A stretch of DNA of 64,000 nt from Lentisphaerota bacterium (GTDB lineage Bacteria; Verrucomicrobiota; Kiritimatiellia; UBA8416; JAIOPI01), in assembly GCA_021413965.1 (NCBI GenBank), contig JAIOPI010000006.1, positions 1 to 64,000 on the forward strand, written 5' to 3'. The position numbers were made by a program, and so were the translations under genes. Under the pieces are notes generated by a model, which was given only the letters and a program-made list of their open reading frames with translations, was not told where the DNA came from and searched no databases. Each line of letters opens with the position of its first letter. Positions within the stretch are counted from its first letter, which is position 1. This document shows positions 9,996 to 20,342 of this stretch, piece after piece.

Positions 9996-10864
9996 GCATT
10001 CTCGTCAACCGTTCGACCCGGGTGCTGGTCCAAGGGATCACCGGCCGCGACGGCTCGTTTCATGCGCGGTCCATGGTCGCGGACGGGACCCGCATCGTCG
10101 GCGGCGTGACGCCCGGCAAGGGCGGTCAGCAGATGGATGGCATTCCGGTCTTTAACAGTGTGGCCGAGTGCCGCAAGGCGACGGACGCGAACTGTGCCGT
10201 GATCTTCGTGCCGGCCAAGTTCGCCAATGCAGCCATTCGTGAAGCCGCCGACGCCGGCGTGGAACTGGTTGTCTGCATCACCGAGGGCGTCCCCGTTCTG
10301 GATATGATTTCCAGCTACCAGTACGTGCGCGACCATGGCGTGCGCTTGATCGGCCCCAACTGCCCCGGCCTGATTTCTCCGGGACAGTGTAAAGTGGGAA
10401 TCATGCCGGCCCGCATCCACCTGCCCGGCCACATCGGCGTCATTTCTCGCAGTGGCACGCTCACCTACGAAGTGGTCTACAGCCTGACCTCCGCCGGCAT
10501 GGGACAATCCACCTGCATCGGCATCGGCGGCGACCCCATTGTGGGTTCCGGCTTCATCGACCTGCTGGAGGCCTTTTCACAAGACCCGGAAACTCACGGC
10601 GTCGTGTTGATCGGAGAAATCGGCGGCGAGGAAGAGGAAGCGGCAGCGGCCTACATTCGGCAGCACATGCGCATCCCCGTTGTGGCCTTCATTTCGGGCC
10701 GCACGGCGCCGCCGGGCAAGCGCATGGGGCACGCCGGCGCCATCATTTCCGGCGGCAAGGGCACCCCGGAGGCCAAGATCCTCGCCCTGCAGCGCGCGGG
10801 TGTCGACGTCGCCGACCGGCCCGACGAAATTCCCGGACTGCTGCGCAAGAAACTCAAGACCTGA
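9992..10864 (+). CDS. sucD: Succinyl-CoA synthetase, alpha subunit
   Basis: The CoA-binding subunit that carries the phosphorylated histidine. The 290-residue protein has [13 protein letters not shown] at the N terminus (CoA-binding domain), [19 protein letters not shown], and the active-site histidine H247 in RMGHAGAII. Its start overlaps the sucC stop, and only 25 bp separate it from sucA, indicating one operon for succinyl-CoA production and use. Confidence 0.96.
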   Translation: MSILVNRSTRVLVQGITGRDGSFHARSMVADGTRIVGGVTPGKGGQQMDGIPVFNSVAECRKATDANCAVIFVPAKFANAAIREAADAGVELVVCITEGVPVLDMISSYQYVRDHGVRLIGPNCPGLISPGQCKVGIMPARIHLPGHIGVISRSGTLTYEVVYSLTSAGMGQSTCIGIGGDPIVGSGFIDLLEAFSQDPETHGVVLIGEIGGEEEEAAAAYIRQHMRIPVVAFISGRTAPPGKRMGHAGAIISGGKGTPEAKILALQRAGVDVADRPDEIPGLLRKKLKT

Positions 10865-10889
10865 CCGCTGGCCCGGAGCGAGTACGCGT

Positions 10890-13703
10890 ATGTCTGCGGA
10901 TTTGTATCCATCCAACCTGCCGTACGTCGAGGAGTTGTACCGGCTCTGGTCTGGCAATCCCGCCGCCGTGCCGCCGGACTGGCGCGAGTACTTCGAGGGG
11001 CTCAACCGTAACGCCGGAACGCCCCACCTCGCCGCCCCCAGTGCCCCCGTCCAGGCTGAAAACATGGCGGCCGCTCTGCACGTCTACAAGCAGAGCCGCG
11101 TCAGCGAATTGCTTTGGGCCTATCGCGAAATCGGTTACCTGCAGGCGGACCTCAATCCCTTGCGCGGCTACGTCACGCCCGGCATGGCCAAGCTGCGGGA
11201 CTCCGTCGGCGGCGACTACCGGGAACTCTCGCTGGGCGAATTCGATCTGTCCGAAGATGATCTGAACGTCGAGTTTAGCGCGGGAAAATACTTGTCCCCG
11301 CCCCGCGCCCCGCTCAGCCGGATCATCGAAAGCGTGCGAGAGACTTACTGCTCGGCCATGGGCGTTGAGATTCTCCACATCCAGAACCGCTCCATGCGCA
11401 ACTGGCTGATTGAGAACATCGAGACCGGCAACAACCACCCGCATCTTGAGACCGCCACGCGCCGCGCCATCCTGGAAGACCTGATCAAGGCCGAGGAATT
11501 CGAGCACTTCCTCCATTCCCAGTTTGTGGGCCAGAAGCGCTTCTCGCTTGAAGGGTCCGAGAGCCTCATCCCCGCCCTGCACGCCCTGATCGACCGCTCG
11601 GCCTACGAAGCCGACGTGGAGGAGATCGTGCTGGGCATGACACATCGAGGCCGACTCAACGTGCTGGTCAACTTGCTGGGACGCTCACCGAGCGGCATCT
11701 TTGCCACGTTTGGCAGCGACGAAATGCCCTTTGCATACACGGGCAGCGGAGACGTCCGCTACCATCTGGGGTTCAGCGTCGATCACGTCAATCCCGACGG
11801 GTCGCACATCCATGTCGGCCTGGTGGCTAATCCGAGCCACCTCGAAGCGGTCGATCCCATCGTCGAAGGCAAGGCGCGCGGCATCCAGCGGCGGCGGCGC
11901 GACACGGAACGCAAGAAGGTCATTCCGATCCTGATTCACGGGGACGCCGCCTTCACCGGCCAGGGGGTCGTGGCGGAAACCTTCAACATGTCCCAGCTCA
12001 AGGGCTACCGCACCGGCGGCACGATTCACATCATCGTGAACAACCAGATCGGTTTCACCACCGCCTCGCGCGATGCCCGCTCCACGTTCTTCCCCACCGA
12101 CGTGGCCAAGTCCATGCCCATCCCCATCTTCCACGTGAACGGGGACAAGCCCGAGTATGTCGTGCGCGCCATGGACCTGGCGTTCCGCTTCCGCCAGGAG
12201 TTTGCCTACGACGCCGTGGTCGACATATTCTGCTACCGCAAGTACGGGCACAATGAGGCGGACGATCCCACGTTCACCCACCCGGTGATGTACGAGATGA
12301 TCCGCCAGCTCCCCAGCGTCGCCACCCAGTACGGGGAGGAGTTGGACCGCGAAGGCGTCTATCCTCGCTCCGAGCAGGATGCCTTTCGCGAGGCCTACCG
12401 GAACGAACTGCGCGCCGCGCTGGCCGCGGCCGAGAAGCAACCGCCGGTCACGGTGGATGCCGGGTTCCAGAGCGATGAGTGGCGGGGATTCACCCGCGAG
12501 TACGACCACACCCCGGTCGAAACCGGCGTGCCCGACGAACGCCTGTATCCTCTCGCCCAGGCCGTCACCCGCATGCCGGCCGAAATCCCTTTCAATCCGA
12601 AGCTCAAGCGCATCATCGCCGACCGCCGCCAGCGCTATGACCAGCGCGCCAACATCGACTGGACCTGTGCCGAGGCCCTGGCCTTCGCCACCCTGCTCAC
12701 CGAAGGGACCCCGATACGCCTCAGCGGCGAGGATTCCGGACGCGGCACCTTTGCGCAACGGCATGCTGTCTGGTGGTATACGGACAAGGAAAAGCCCACG
12801 CCCTATTGCCCGTTCGATCATCTCTCGCCCGACCAGGCACGGTTCGCCGTGTACGACAGCCCCCTGTCGGAATACTCCGTCCTGGGGTTCGAGTATGGAA
12901 ACTCCCTCGCCCAGCCGCACATGCTCAACATATGGGAAGCACAGTTTGGCGACTTCGCCAATGGCGCCCAGGTCGTCATCGACCAGTTCATCGCCGCCGC
13001 CGAATCGAAGTGGGATCGAGGCAGCGGGCTCGTGCTGCTCCTGCCGCACGGCTATTCCGGCCAGGGCCCCGAACACTCCAGCGCGCATCTCGAACGCTAC
13101 CTGCAACTGTGCGCCGAGAACAACATGCAGGTCTGCAACATGACCACGCCCGCGCAGTACTTCCACGTTCTGCGCCGGCAGATGCGGCGCACGTTCCGCA
13201 AGCCCCTCGTCATCATGGCGCCCAAAAGCCTGCTTCGTCACAAACGCGCCGTCTCGCGCTTCGGCGAATTTACTTCGGGCAATTTCAGCGAAGTGCTTGA
13301 CGACGCACAGGACTTGGATCAGGCCGACGTCATGCTGTTCTGTTCCGGCCAGGTCTATTACGACTTGCTGCAGGCCCGCGAAAACCGGCACGACAACCGG
13401 ACGGCCATCATCCGCGTGGAACAGTTGTACCCCTTTCCAGAGCAGCAACTGCAGCGCGTCCTGGGCAAGTACGCACACGTGAGGGCGTTCAGCTGGGTGC
13501 AGGAGGAGTCGCGCAACCGCGGCGCGTGGTCCTTCATTCACGAGCGCATCAACGCGCTGCTCGGCGGCAGGCCCCTGCGCTACGTCGGCCGCAAAGCCAG
13601 CGCCAGCCCGGCCACCGGTTCCTACTCCATGCATCAGCGCGAACTGCAGGCCCTTCTGGACGAGGCCTTCGATCACGGCGAAATTCCGAGGAGTCCCATA
13701 TGA
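10890..13703 (+). CDS. sucA: 2-oxoglutarate dehydrogenase E1 component
   Basis: Thiamine-diphosphate-dependent decarboxylation of 2-oxoglutarate, the first step of the OGDH complex. The 937-residue length is close to the E. coli enzyme (933). It has the characteristic N terminus ([23 protein letters not shown]), the [20 protein letters not shown] segment with VNNQIGFTT, and a transketolase-like C-terminal half ([29 protein letters not shown]). The start at 10890 has GGAG about 10 nt upstream; an upstream in-frame ATG lies inside sucD. The stop overlaps the sucB start (ATGA). Confidence 0.96.
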   Translation: MSADLYPSNLPYVEELYRLWSGNPAAVPPDWREYFEGLNRNAGTPHLAAPSAPVQAENMAAALHVYKQSRVSELLWAYREIGYLQADLNPLRGYVTPGMAKLRDSVGGDYRELSLGEFDLSEDDLNVEFSAGKYLSPPRAPLSRIIESVRETYCSAMGVEILHIQNRSMRNWLIENIETGNNHPHLETATRRAILEDLIKAEEFEHFLHSQFVGQKRFSLEGSESLIPALHALIDRSAYEADVEEIVLGMTHRGRLNVLVNLLGRSPSGIFATFGSDEMPFAYTGSGDVRYHLGFSVDHVNPDGSHIHVGLVANPSHLEAVDPIVEGKARGIQRRRRDTERKKVIPILIHGDAAFTGQGVVAETFNMSQLKGYRTGGTIHIIVNNQIGFTTASRDARSTFFPTDVAKSMPIPIFHVNGDKPEYVVRAMDLAFRFRQEFAYDAVVDIFCYRKYGHNEADDPTFTHPVMYEMIRQLPSVATQYGEELDREGVYPRSEQDAFREAYRNELRAALAAAEKQPPVTVDAGFQSDEWRGFTREYDHTPVETGVPDERLYPLAQAVTRMPAEIPFNPKLKRIIADRRQRYDQRANIDWTCAEALAFATLLTEGTPIRLSGEDSGRGTFAQRHAVWWYTDKEKPTPYCPFDHLSPDQARFAVYDSPLSEYSVLGFEYGNSLAQPHMLNIWEAQFGDFANGAQVVIDQFIAAAESKWDRGSGLVLLLPHGYSGQGPEHSSAHLERYLQLCAENNMQVCNMTTPAQYFHVLRRQMRRTFRKPLVIMAPKSLLRHKRAVSRFGEFTSGNFSEVLDDAQDLDQADVMLFCSGQVYYDLLQARENRHDNRTAIIRVEQLYPFPEQQLQRVLGKYAHVRAFSWVQEESRNRGAWSFIHERINALLGGRPLRYVGRKASASPATGSYSMHQRELQALLDEAFDHGEIPRSPI

Positions 13704-14800
13704 AGCAAGCCGTCACCGTCCCCTCTCCCGGCGAATCCGTCAGCGGTGGAATCCTCGCCAAGTGGCTGAAGCCCGATGGCGCCGCAGTGCAAGAGGGCGA
13801 CGAGCTCTTTGAATTGGAAACCGACAAGGCCACCATGTCCGTGCCGGCATCCACCGGCGGCGTGTTGACGCACGCCGCTGCCGAGGGTGCCGAAGTCACG
13901 GTTGGCCAGGTCGTCGCCACCATTGACACCGCGGGAACGGCCGACGCCGCGCCAGCCGCCAAGCCATCCCCCGCCCCGGACGCACCGCCCCCGCCAGCCG
14001 CTCAGGCAGAACCGGCCCCGGCCGCCCCGGTGCCGCCGGCGCCCGCCGCCGCGGCGACTGCCCCCGTGCGGCCCCCGGCACCGCGGCCTGCACCGCCTCA
14101 GGGCCGCCAGACGCGCGAAAAGATGTCGATGCTGCGCAAACGTATCGCCGAGAACCTCGTCCAGTCCCAGCGCAACGCCGCCCACCTCTCGACGTTCAAC
14201 GAGATCGACATGGACCGGTTCATGACGATCCGGAAGACTCACGGCGAGAGCTTCGAGAAGCGCCATGGCGTAAAGCTCGGCTTCATGTCCATGTTCGTCA
14301 AGGCCTGCTCGCGGGCGCTGACCGACTTTCCCGGTGTCAACGCCATGATCGACGGCGATGAGATCGTCTATCATCACTACTGCAACATCGGCGTGGCGGT
14401 CTCCACCGACCGCGGCCTGATCGTCCCGGTCCTGCGCGATGCGGAGCGCAAGACCTTCGCGGAAATCGAACTGGAAATCCGCGCCCTCGCGGACCGCGCA
14501 AGGGAGAAAAAGCTTGGTGTTGATGACCTCACGGGCGGCACCTTTACGATCACCAATGGCGGCATCTTCGGATCGTTGCTGTCGACCCCCATTCCCACAC
14601 CGCCGCAGACGGCGATCCTGGGCATGCATACCATCCAGAAGCGTCCAGTGGTGGTGAACGATGCCATCGTTATTCGACCGATGATGTACGTGGCCCTCAC
14701 CTACGATCATCGCGTCATCGACGGCAAGGAGGCGGTCGGATTCCTGGTAAAGATCAAGCAGATCGTGGAAGAGCCCGACAGCCTGCTTTTCGATCTCTAA
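13700..14800 (+). CDS. sucB: 2-oxoglutarate dehydrogenase E2 (dihydrolipoyl succinyltransferase) lacking the E3-binding domain
   Basis: Transfers the succinyl group from E1 to CoA. The lipoyl domain is at residues 1-78 with the modified lysine K43 in ETDKATM, followed by a long Ala/Pro linker (about 80-135) and the acyltransferase domain to residue 366 with the catalytic H337 and D341 (TYDHRVIDG). The small peripheral-subunit-binding domain expected between lipoyl and catalytic domains is not visible; the linker runs straight into [16 protein letters not shown]. Total length (366) is about 40 shorter than typical E2o, matching loss of that domain. How E3 is recruited is therefore open. It is coupled to sucA by a 4-bp overlap. 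Confidence 0.93.
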   Translation: MKQAVTVPSPGESVSGGILAKWLKPDGAAVQEGDELFELETDKATMSVPASTGGVLTHAAAEGAEVTVGQVVATIDTAGTADAAPAAKPSPAPDAPPPPAAQAEPAPAAPVPPAPAAAATAPVRPPAPRPAPPQGRQTREKMSMLRKRIAENLVQSQRNAAHLSTFNEIDMDRFMTIRKTHGESFEKRHGVKLGFMSMFVKACSRALTDFPGVNAMIDGDEIVYHHYCNIGVAVSTDRGLIVPVLRDAERKTFAEIELEIRALADRAREKKLGVDDLTGGTFTITNGGIFGSLLSTPIPTPPQTAILGMHTIQKRPVVVNDAIVIRPMMYVALTYDHRVIDGKEAVGFLVKIKQIVEEPDSLLFDL

Positions 14801-14838
14801 GCGACCTGATCGGGCGCAGTCCCCCGAGAAAGGAACCC

Positions 14839-15591
14839 ATGCAAGGCGAAGTCGCGATTGGCCGTGTCTCCACCAGGCGCCCGCCCACACGGCACGCGGG
14901 AACGTGCACGCAGTCGAGGGGCGTCTCTCGTGCGGGGCGCATAGGCGGACTGCTGGCGCTGGTCGCACTCACACTGCTTCCCGCCCGCGTGACCCGCGCC
15001 GGCGCCGTGGGCGTGACGGGGAAGGTTGGCACGCTGGGCCTGGGCGGGGAAGTCACAGTCCCGCTCGTGCCGGCCTCGCTGAACATCCGCGCGGGCTACA
15101 ATTGGTTCAGCTATGACGATACGGTCAAGTTGGACGAGGCCCATGTCGACGGCACGATCGACCTACAGACGATCCCCATCCTGCTGGACTGGCACCCCGC
15201 CCGCACGGGCTTCCGCATTTCGGGGGGCCCGGTCATCAACAATAACGAGGTGGCGATGTCGGCCAGGGATAAGGTCCTGATTCTGGATGACGTGGCCTTC
15301 CAGGTCCAGAGCCTGGACGGGGCCATCACATTCGACAACCTGGGCGCCTATTTGGGCATTGGCTATGGGAACGCGACGGCTGACGATGGTCGCTGGCACT
15401 TCGCGTGCGATTTCGGCGTGATGTACCACGGGGAGCCTCAGGTCGAGGCCTCCGCCCAAGCCCCGATCCCGGGAGCGTATCAGGAACTGCTCAACCAGGC
15501 CCTCGACGACGAGGTCGCCGAATTGCAGGACGACCTCAAGAACTTCGTCGTCTACCCCGTGATCGCGCTGGGCGTGTCGGTCAACTTCTGA
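14839..15591 (+). CDS. Putative outer-membrane beta-barrel protein
   Basis: A 250-residue protein with a basic N-terminal stretch, a hydrophobic signal segment (GGLLALVALTLLPA, about 36-51) and a mature part with alternating strands: VGVTGKVGTLGLGGEVTVPL, LNIRAGYNWFSY, FRISGGPVINNN, LGAYLGIGYGN, ending in VIALGVSVNF. A terminal phenylalanine is typical of barrels inserted by the BAM machinery. The Gly/aromatic strand pattern supports a small barrel of about eight strands. The function is not known; it follows sucB by 38 bp but is unlikely to act in the TCA cycle. Confidence 0.65.
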   Translation: MQGEVAIGRVSTRRPPTRHAGTCTQSRGVSRAGRIGGLLALVALTLLPARVTRAGAVGVTGKVGTLGLGGEVTVPLVPASLNIRAGYNWFSYDDTVKLDEAHVDGTIDLQTIPILLDWHPARTGFRISGGPVINNNEVAMSARDKVLILDDVAFQVQSLDGAITFDNLGAYLGIGYGNATADDGRWHFACDFGVMYHGEPQVEASAQAPIPGAYQELLNQALDDEVAELQDDLKNFVVYPVIALGVSVNF

Positions 15592-15624
15592 CCCGCAGGA
15601 ACGCGCGCCGGGCAGGCATCCATC

Positions 15625-15700
15625 TGGAGCCAGCAGTCGGACTCGAACCGACGACCTGCTGATTACAAATCAGCTGCTCTACCAACTGAGCTATGCTGGC
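15625..15700 (-). tRNA. tRNA-Thr (anticodon TGT)
   Basis: On the minus strand the acceptor stem GCCAGCA pairs with TGCTGGC, followed by T and an encoded CCA. The D arm is AGCTCAGTTGGTAGAGC, the anticodon stem CTGAT/ATCAG encloses TTTGTAA, giving anticodon TGT (codon ACA), and the T arm contains GGTTCGAGTCC. It is a complete cloverleaf. Confidence 0.95.
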
Positions 15701-15780
15701 GTGGCGTTGAACCGGCGACGGCGCAGAGACTATGAATGACCTTCGCGAAAGTCAATGCAGCCGTGCCATAGTGGCAGAAC

Positions 15781-17154
15781 ATGCAACATTTTGACATCCT
15801 GATCATCGGGTCCGGCGGTGGCACCAAGCTGGCCCGGCCGGCGGCCGCGCTTGGGCGACGTGTCGCCCTTGTGGAGCGTGACGCCTTCGGCGGCACTTGC
15901 CTGAATCGCGGCTGCATCCCCTCCAAGATGCTCATCTATCCTGCCGAAATCACCGCGCTCGCGCGCGAGGCTGGCCGCCTGGGCATCGGCGGCATCGGCA
16001 AGCCGCGCCCCGACTTCCCGTCGATCGTGCGCCGCATTGGCCACTCCGTCGCCTCGACATCCGCCGAACAGCGCACCCTGCACGAGCCCTGCCCCAACCT
16101 CACCCTGTTCCAGGAGCACGCCCGGTTCCTGGAGGACCACGTGCTGCAAATAGGCGACACCCGCGTTCACGCCGATCAGATCTTTGTCGCCACCGGCTCC
16201 CGCCCCCACGTGCCGAGGATCCCCGGCCTGGCAGGAACCCCCTTCATGACCAGCACCGAGGCGCTGCAAAACGTCAAACTCCCGAAACGGTTGCTGGTTC
16301 TCGGCGGCGGCTACATCGCCTCCGAACTCGGCTTCGCCTACGGCGCCTTTGGATCTGACGTGGAACTGTTTGTGCGCACCCGGCTGCTGCGCCATGAGGA
16401 CGAGGACATCGCGGCGGAATTCGCCCGCGTCTTCGCAAGGCATCATAAAATCCACAGCGGGTTCTCGGTCGAACGCGTCACGCACGCCGACGGCATCTTC
16501 GGGGTTGAGGGCGTCGACGCCACGGGCCAACGCGTGCGACGAGACGGCGATGCGCTCCTCGTGGCAACCGGGGTGACGCCCAACACCGACAATCTCGGGC
16601 TCGACACGACGTCGATTCAGCGCCACCCGTCAGGGAGCATCGCGGTGGATGATCGCCTGCGGACCACGGCCCCCGGCGTCTTTGCACTGGGTGACTGCAT
16701 CGGGCGCCACCCGTATCGCCACACCGTGAACTACGAAGGCGAATACTTGATGCGCACCGCCGTGCGGGGCGACTCCACCGCCCCCCTCGATTACGGCCCG
16801 GTTCCGCGCGCCGTGTTCTCACAGCCGCAAGTGGCCGCCGTGGGGCAAACGGAAGCCGAACTGCGGGAGCGGGGCATCGCCTATATCGTCGGCCGCGCGA
16901 CCTACCAGGACAGCACGCCGGGCGAAACCCGCCTCCTCGACCATGGACTCGTCAAGATCCTGGTCGACCGCCATTCGGATCGACTCCTTGGCGCGCATAT
17001 CGTTGGCGCCGAGGCCGCCACGATGATTCATCTCTTCATCGCCCTGATGAAGACATCCGGCACGCTAGCCGACCTGCTCGACATGATCTTCATCCACCCC
17101 GCGCTGCCGGAAGTGGCGCGCAATGCGGCCCGAGATGCCAGGCGGAAACGATGA
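15781..17154 (+). CDS. Class I pyridine nucleotide-disulfide oxidoreductase (dihydrolipoamide dehydrogenase-like)
   Basis: A 457-residue FAD flavoprotein. The redox disulfide C40/C45 is in GGTCLNRGCIPSK, the NAD(P)H-binding motif is VLGGGYIASELG, the second FAD motif is GVFALGDC, and the C-terminal catalytic pair H439/E444 is in IHPALPEVARN. The first FAD motif reads IIGSGGGTKLARPAA rather than the usual GxGxxG-xxAA of Lpd, and the overall look also fits mycothione/mercuric-reductase-like relatives. Proximity to sucAB makes it a candidate E3 of the OGDH complex, but the specificity is inference. Confidence 0.8.
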   Translation: MQHFDILIIGSGGGTKLARPAAALGRRVALVERDAFGGTCLNRGCIPSKMLIYPAEITALAREAGRLGIGGIGKPRPDFPSIVRRIGHSVASTSAEQRTLHEPCPNLTLFQEHARFLEDHVLQIGDTRVHADQIFVATGSRPHVPRIPGLAGTPFMTSTEALQNVKLPKRLLVLGGGYIASELGFAYGAFGSDVELFVRTRLLRHEDEDIAAEFARVFARHHKIHSGFSVERVTHADGIFGVEGVDATGQRVRRDGDALLVATGVTPNTDNLGLDTTSIQRHPSGSIAVDDRLRTTAPGVFALGDCIGRHPYRHTVNYEGEYLMRTAVRGDSTAPLDYGPVPRAVFSQPQVAAVGQTEAELRERGIAYIVGRATYQDSTPGETRLLDHGLVKILVDRHSDRLLGAHIVGAEAATMIHLFIALMKTSGTLADLLDMIFIHPALPEVARNAARDARRKR

Positions 17155-17177
17155 GCGGCGCGCCCGCCGGACCGCGG

Positions 17178-18140
17178 TCAATCCTTCGGCGACCGTTTGA
17201 CCCATTGGTCGTCGCCCGGGCCGCGGACCTCACGCAGCACGACGTTCACATCCGCCACCGGTACGCTGGCTTTCACCTGCGTGCACAGGTTGCGGGCGTC
17301 GCGTGAAACCCAGACCGTCATCTTGCCCTTGCGGACAAAGAGCCCCTGAAACTTCGCCTTGGGCTCGATGCGCATGCTCGGGACCCGGCCGATGCCATCC
17401 AGCTTGACCGACTCAACCTTTACCGCTTCGAGGTAGAGGTCATAGATCTTTTCGTCCGCCATCACCCGATACTCGTACTGTTCACCCTCGCGAACCGGGC
17501 GAGAGCGCAGAAAGTACATGAGCGTCACCAGATCGCGCGTATCCGGATCGATGGCAAACGTCTTGGTCTTATCTGATCGCAGCGAACGCCAGTGCGCCTT
17601 GAGATTCTGATGATCGAACGTCGTCAGCTCATGGTAGCGGTGGCTCCCCTCCTTCAAGTTCTTGATAAAGCGCACGGGCAAAAAGGTCCGCGGCTCGATG
17701 ACCGCCTCAATGACATCGTCCACAGGATACAGCTTGGCAATCACTTTGTTGCTGCGCGTGCGATAGCGAATGGCCAGCAGCGCTCGCCCGTCCTCCTGAA
17801 TCCACTCCGTCGTAATGCGCGTTTCACCCACCGGGATGACACCCCAGTAGATGTCGTAGACCAGCTCCTCACCGACCGGGAACCACAACGCCGGCAGCGG
17901 CGGCGGGACGGGAATCGAAGCCTTCACCACCGCCACCCCCGTCGTGTCGGCGGCGGGCGGCAAGGTGGTCGCCTGCTGGATGAGGTCAGCGGTCGCCGCG
18001 GGCGGATCCCCATGGGTATCAGCGCCCGCCATGTCCTCGCCCACATCGCCGAAGGCCAGATGCGCGAACATGGCCAGCACGGTGGTCAGGCGGCAGAAAC
18101 GGGCCACGGTGACGCTCCTCACAACGGCAACTTCGCACAT
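17178..18140 (-). CDS. Exported DUF3108 domain protein
   Basis: A 320-residue protein with a signal segment (VARFCRLTTVLAMFAHLAFG) and a DUF3108 domain from about residue 90: FPVGEELVYDIYWGVIPVGETRI, then repeated beta strands with RTRSNKVIAKLYPVDDVIEA and ending in VSRDARNLCTQVKASV. The family is periplasmic and of unknown function. The ATG at 18140 is chosen because AGAGG/GGACG lies upstream; a GTG at 18173 would extend into pgl. It lies 14 bp downstream of pgl and converges with the flavoprotein gene. Confidence 0.78.
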   Translation of the reverse strand: MCEVAVVRSVTVARFCRLTTVLAMFAHLAFGDVGEDMAGADTHGDPPAATADLIQQATTLPPAADTTGVAVVKASIPVPPPLPALWFPVGEELVYDIYWGVIPVGETRITTEWIQEDGRALLAIRYRTRSNKVIAKLYPVDDVIEAVIEPRTFLPVRFIKNLKEGSHRYHELTTFDHQNLKAHWRSLRSDKTKTFAIDPDTRDLVTLMYFLRSRPVREGEQYEYRVMADEKIYDLYLEAVKVESVKLDGIGRVPSMRIEPKAKFQGLFVRKGKMTVWVSRDARNLCTQVKASVPVADVNVVLREVRGPGDDQWVKRSPKD

Positions 18141-18154
18141 GGTCGTCCTGCCTC

Positions 18155-18820
18155 TCAAACGCAACTCCAGCACTCAACATGCGGCAGGTCCTTGACCACC
18201 CGCCCCGCAACAATGGCGTCGGGTCGGTCGCGCCATTGTCGCACGACGTCCGACTTGTCGGCCCCCGCCACCCAGAAGACAAGACGCTCCACGAGGCACA
18301 GCAGCGCCGGGGTCACCGACACGCGGTGGGGAGGCAAGGCCCGGCGCACCGCCACCGCCAACTGCCCGGCCCCACGTTGCACATCCTCATCGGTAAACAG
18401 CGAGGCCAGATGCCCATCCGCCCCGAGTCCGAGAATGCCCAGACTGATGCGCCCGCGCTGCAGAAAGCTCTGCAACGCCGCGTCATATCGCCGGGCCGCG
18501 TCGTCCAACTCGTGACGCGTCTCCACGCACAGGAACCGCTCCGGCGGCAGGCCCAGCGCCTCCGCCAGCGGACGAATCTTGGCGGCGTTGTGATCCGGGC
18601 TGCTCTCGGGCACATGGCGCTCATCGCTAATCATCAGGTGCAACCCGTCCGCCGCCGGTCGCTGCCGCGTCAGCCGCGCATAGACGGCCAGCGGGGTTTT
18701 CCCGCCGGTCAGCATGATGGCGCGCGGCACGCCTGATGCTTCCCCAATCGCTTCCGCGAGTAATTCCACCGCGTGGTCTTCAAGGTCACGTCGGCTCCCG
18801 AATTCACGAAAGGTCACCAT
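18155..18820 (-). CDS. pgl: 6-phosphogluconolactonase
   Basis: Hydrolyses 6-phosphogluconolactone in the oxidative pentose phosphate pathway. The 221-residue NagB/RpiA-fold protein shows RAIMLTGGKTPLAVYARL, ISDERHVPESSPDHNAAKIRPL and LGILGLGADGHLASLFTDE, all hallmarks of the SOL/DevB type. It begins 10 bp after zwf, whose product makes its substrate. The start at 18820 is preferred to alternatives overlapping zwf, but an ATG at 18856 is possible. Confidence 0.9.
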   Translation of the reverse strand: MVTFREFGSRRDLEDHAVELLAEAIGEASGVPRAIMLTGGKTPLAVYARLTRQRPAADGLHLMISDERHVPESSPDHNAAKIRPLAEALGLPPERFLCVETRHELDDAARRYDAALQSFLQRGRISLGILGLGADGHLASLFTDEDVQRGAGQLAVAVRRALPPHRVSVTPALLCLVERLVFWVAGADKSDVVRQWRDRPDAIVAGRVVKDLPHVECWSCV

Positions 18821-18830
18821 GTGCGTGTGC

Positions 18831-20300
18831 TCATTGTAGATGCCACAGCACGCCATAGCGGGCGGCCAGTTCATCCGCGCTGGCGGGGCCTCGGGTCCCA
18901 AATTCGTAGGTGGTCGGCTCCCGTTGATTCTGATCAATGTCGTGGAGAACCGGCGTGACGATGTCCCAGGCCGCGGCGAGTTCGTCCCCCCGGATGAAGA
19001 GGCTCTTCTCCCCGCGCAGAACATCCAGCAGCAAGTCCTCATAGGCATCCGGGATGAGCTGAGAGAAGGCGGTCTTGTACTGCAGATCAAGGTCACGCAG
19101 TTCCAGCTGCGTTTCCAACCCGGGAACCTTGCTCCAGATCCGGAAGTTGATCGCTTCATCGGGCTGAATCCGGATCACCAGCTCATTGGGAGCCCCGTTG
19201 GGCAGCACGTACATGCGGCCGGGCACGGGCCGGAACTGGATGCGGATCTCGGAGAGTCGCCCATCCAGCCCTTTGCCGGATCGGAGTAGAAAGGGCACCC
19301 CATCCCAGCGCGCGTTTACCACATGCAGGGCCGCCGCCGCATAGGTGGCCGTTCGCGAATCCGGGGCCACCGAGGGATCGTCGCGATACCCCGGAATAGA
19401 CAGGCCCCCGCGGTTCGTCGCCACATACTGCCCCAGCACCAGATTGTCCGGCGTCAACGGGGGCACGCACATCAGCGCATTCACTTTGGCATTCCGAATA
19501 TGCGTGGCGTCGAGCCGAGGCGGTGGCTCCATGGCGACCAACGAAAGGATCTGCAGCAAATGGTTCTGCATGACGTCCCGGATAATGCCGGTCTCGTCGA
19601 AATAGCCGCCGCGCCCTTCGATGCCGACGTTTTCTTTCCACGTGATCTGCACGCTCTGGATGTAGTGCCGATTCCAAATGGGCTCGAACATCGCATTGGC
19701 GAACCGCAGCACCAGCAGGTTCTGGATCACTTCCTTGCCCAGGTAGTGGTCAATCCGGTAGATCTGCTCCTCGCTGAACACGGTTTCCATGTCCCGGGTC
19801 AGCAGGGTGGAAGATTCGCGGTCACGCCCGAACGGTTTTTCAATCACAACACGGCACCACGTGTCCGGGGTCGGGGCCTGCGCAAGACCGGCATCGCCTA
19901 GGGCACGCGCCACCGGCAGAAAGACGTGCGGCGGGACTGCCAGGTAGAGGACCCGGTTGTCGGGTTGCCCGTCGTGCGCCTCGGCCAGCGCAGGACCCAG
20001 CGCTCGCAGGTCCGCCGCCGAGTCGTATTGCCCGCCCCGATAGGTACACCGCGCCAGGAACTCGCCCATCCGTTCCGCGCAGGATTCCTGCGGCGTATAG
20101 CGGCAGGTCAGATTCTCCTCAACCGTCCGGCGAAAGTCGTCATCCGACAGCGGCGTTCGCGCATAGCCCAGGATGCGAAAATGGCGCGGCAGGAAGCCCT
20201 GGCAGAAGAGCGCAAAAAGGGCAGGCAAGACCTTTGTGCGGGCCAGATGGCCGGATGCTCCCACCACGATGATGCTGAGATGGTCATTCAAATCGGTCAT
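18831..20300 (-). CDS. zwf: Glucose-6-phosphate 1-dehydrogenase
   Basis: Oxidises glucose 6-phosphate to 6-phosphogluconolactone with NAD(P)+. The 489-residue protein has the catalytic RIDHYLGKEVIQNLLVLRFAN motif (about residues 170-190), VVIEKPFGRD, and YAAAALHVVNARWDGVPFLLRSGKGL. The coenzyme motif reads VVGASGHLARTKVLPAL, with His in place of the usual Asp of GASGDLA. The ATG at 20300 has GGAG 8-9 nt upstream; an ATG at 20315 does not. It is followed by pgl. Confidence 0.94.
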   Translation of the reverse strand: MTDLNDHLSIIVVGASGHLARTKVLPALFALFCQGFLPRHFRILGYARTPLSDDDFRRTVEENLTCRYTPQESCAERMGEFLARCTYRGGQYDSAADLRALGPALAEAHDGQPDNRVLYLAVPPHVFLPVARALGDAGLAQAPTPDTWCRVVIEKPFGRDRESSTLLTRDMETVFSEEQIYRIDHYLGKEVIQNLLVLRFANAMFEPIWNRHYIQSVQITWKENVGIEGRGGYFDETGIIRDVMQNHLLQILSLVAMEPPPRLDATHIRNAKVNALMCVPPLTPDNLVLGQYVATNRGGLSIPGYRDDPSVAPDSRTATYAAAALHVVNARWDGVPFLLRSGKGLDGRLSEIRIQFRPVPGRMYVLPNGAPNELVIRIQPDEAINFRIWSKVPGLETQLELRDLDLQYKTAFSQLIPDAYEDLLLDVLRGEKSLFIRGDELAAAWDIVTPVLHDIDQNQREPTTYEFGTRGPASADELAARYGVLWHLQ

Positions 20301-20342
20301 GCGTGAGGACTCCACTTGCGCCGGCGACGACCGACGCCTGAA

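Noticed and set aside
11685..13676. A 663-residue minus-strand open frame
   Set aside because: Antisense to sucA, with the His/Gly/Val-rich composition typical of the opposite strand of a GC-rich gene.
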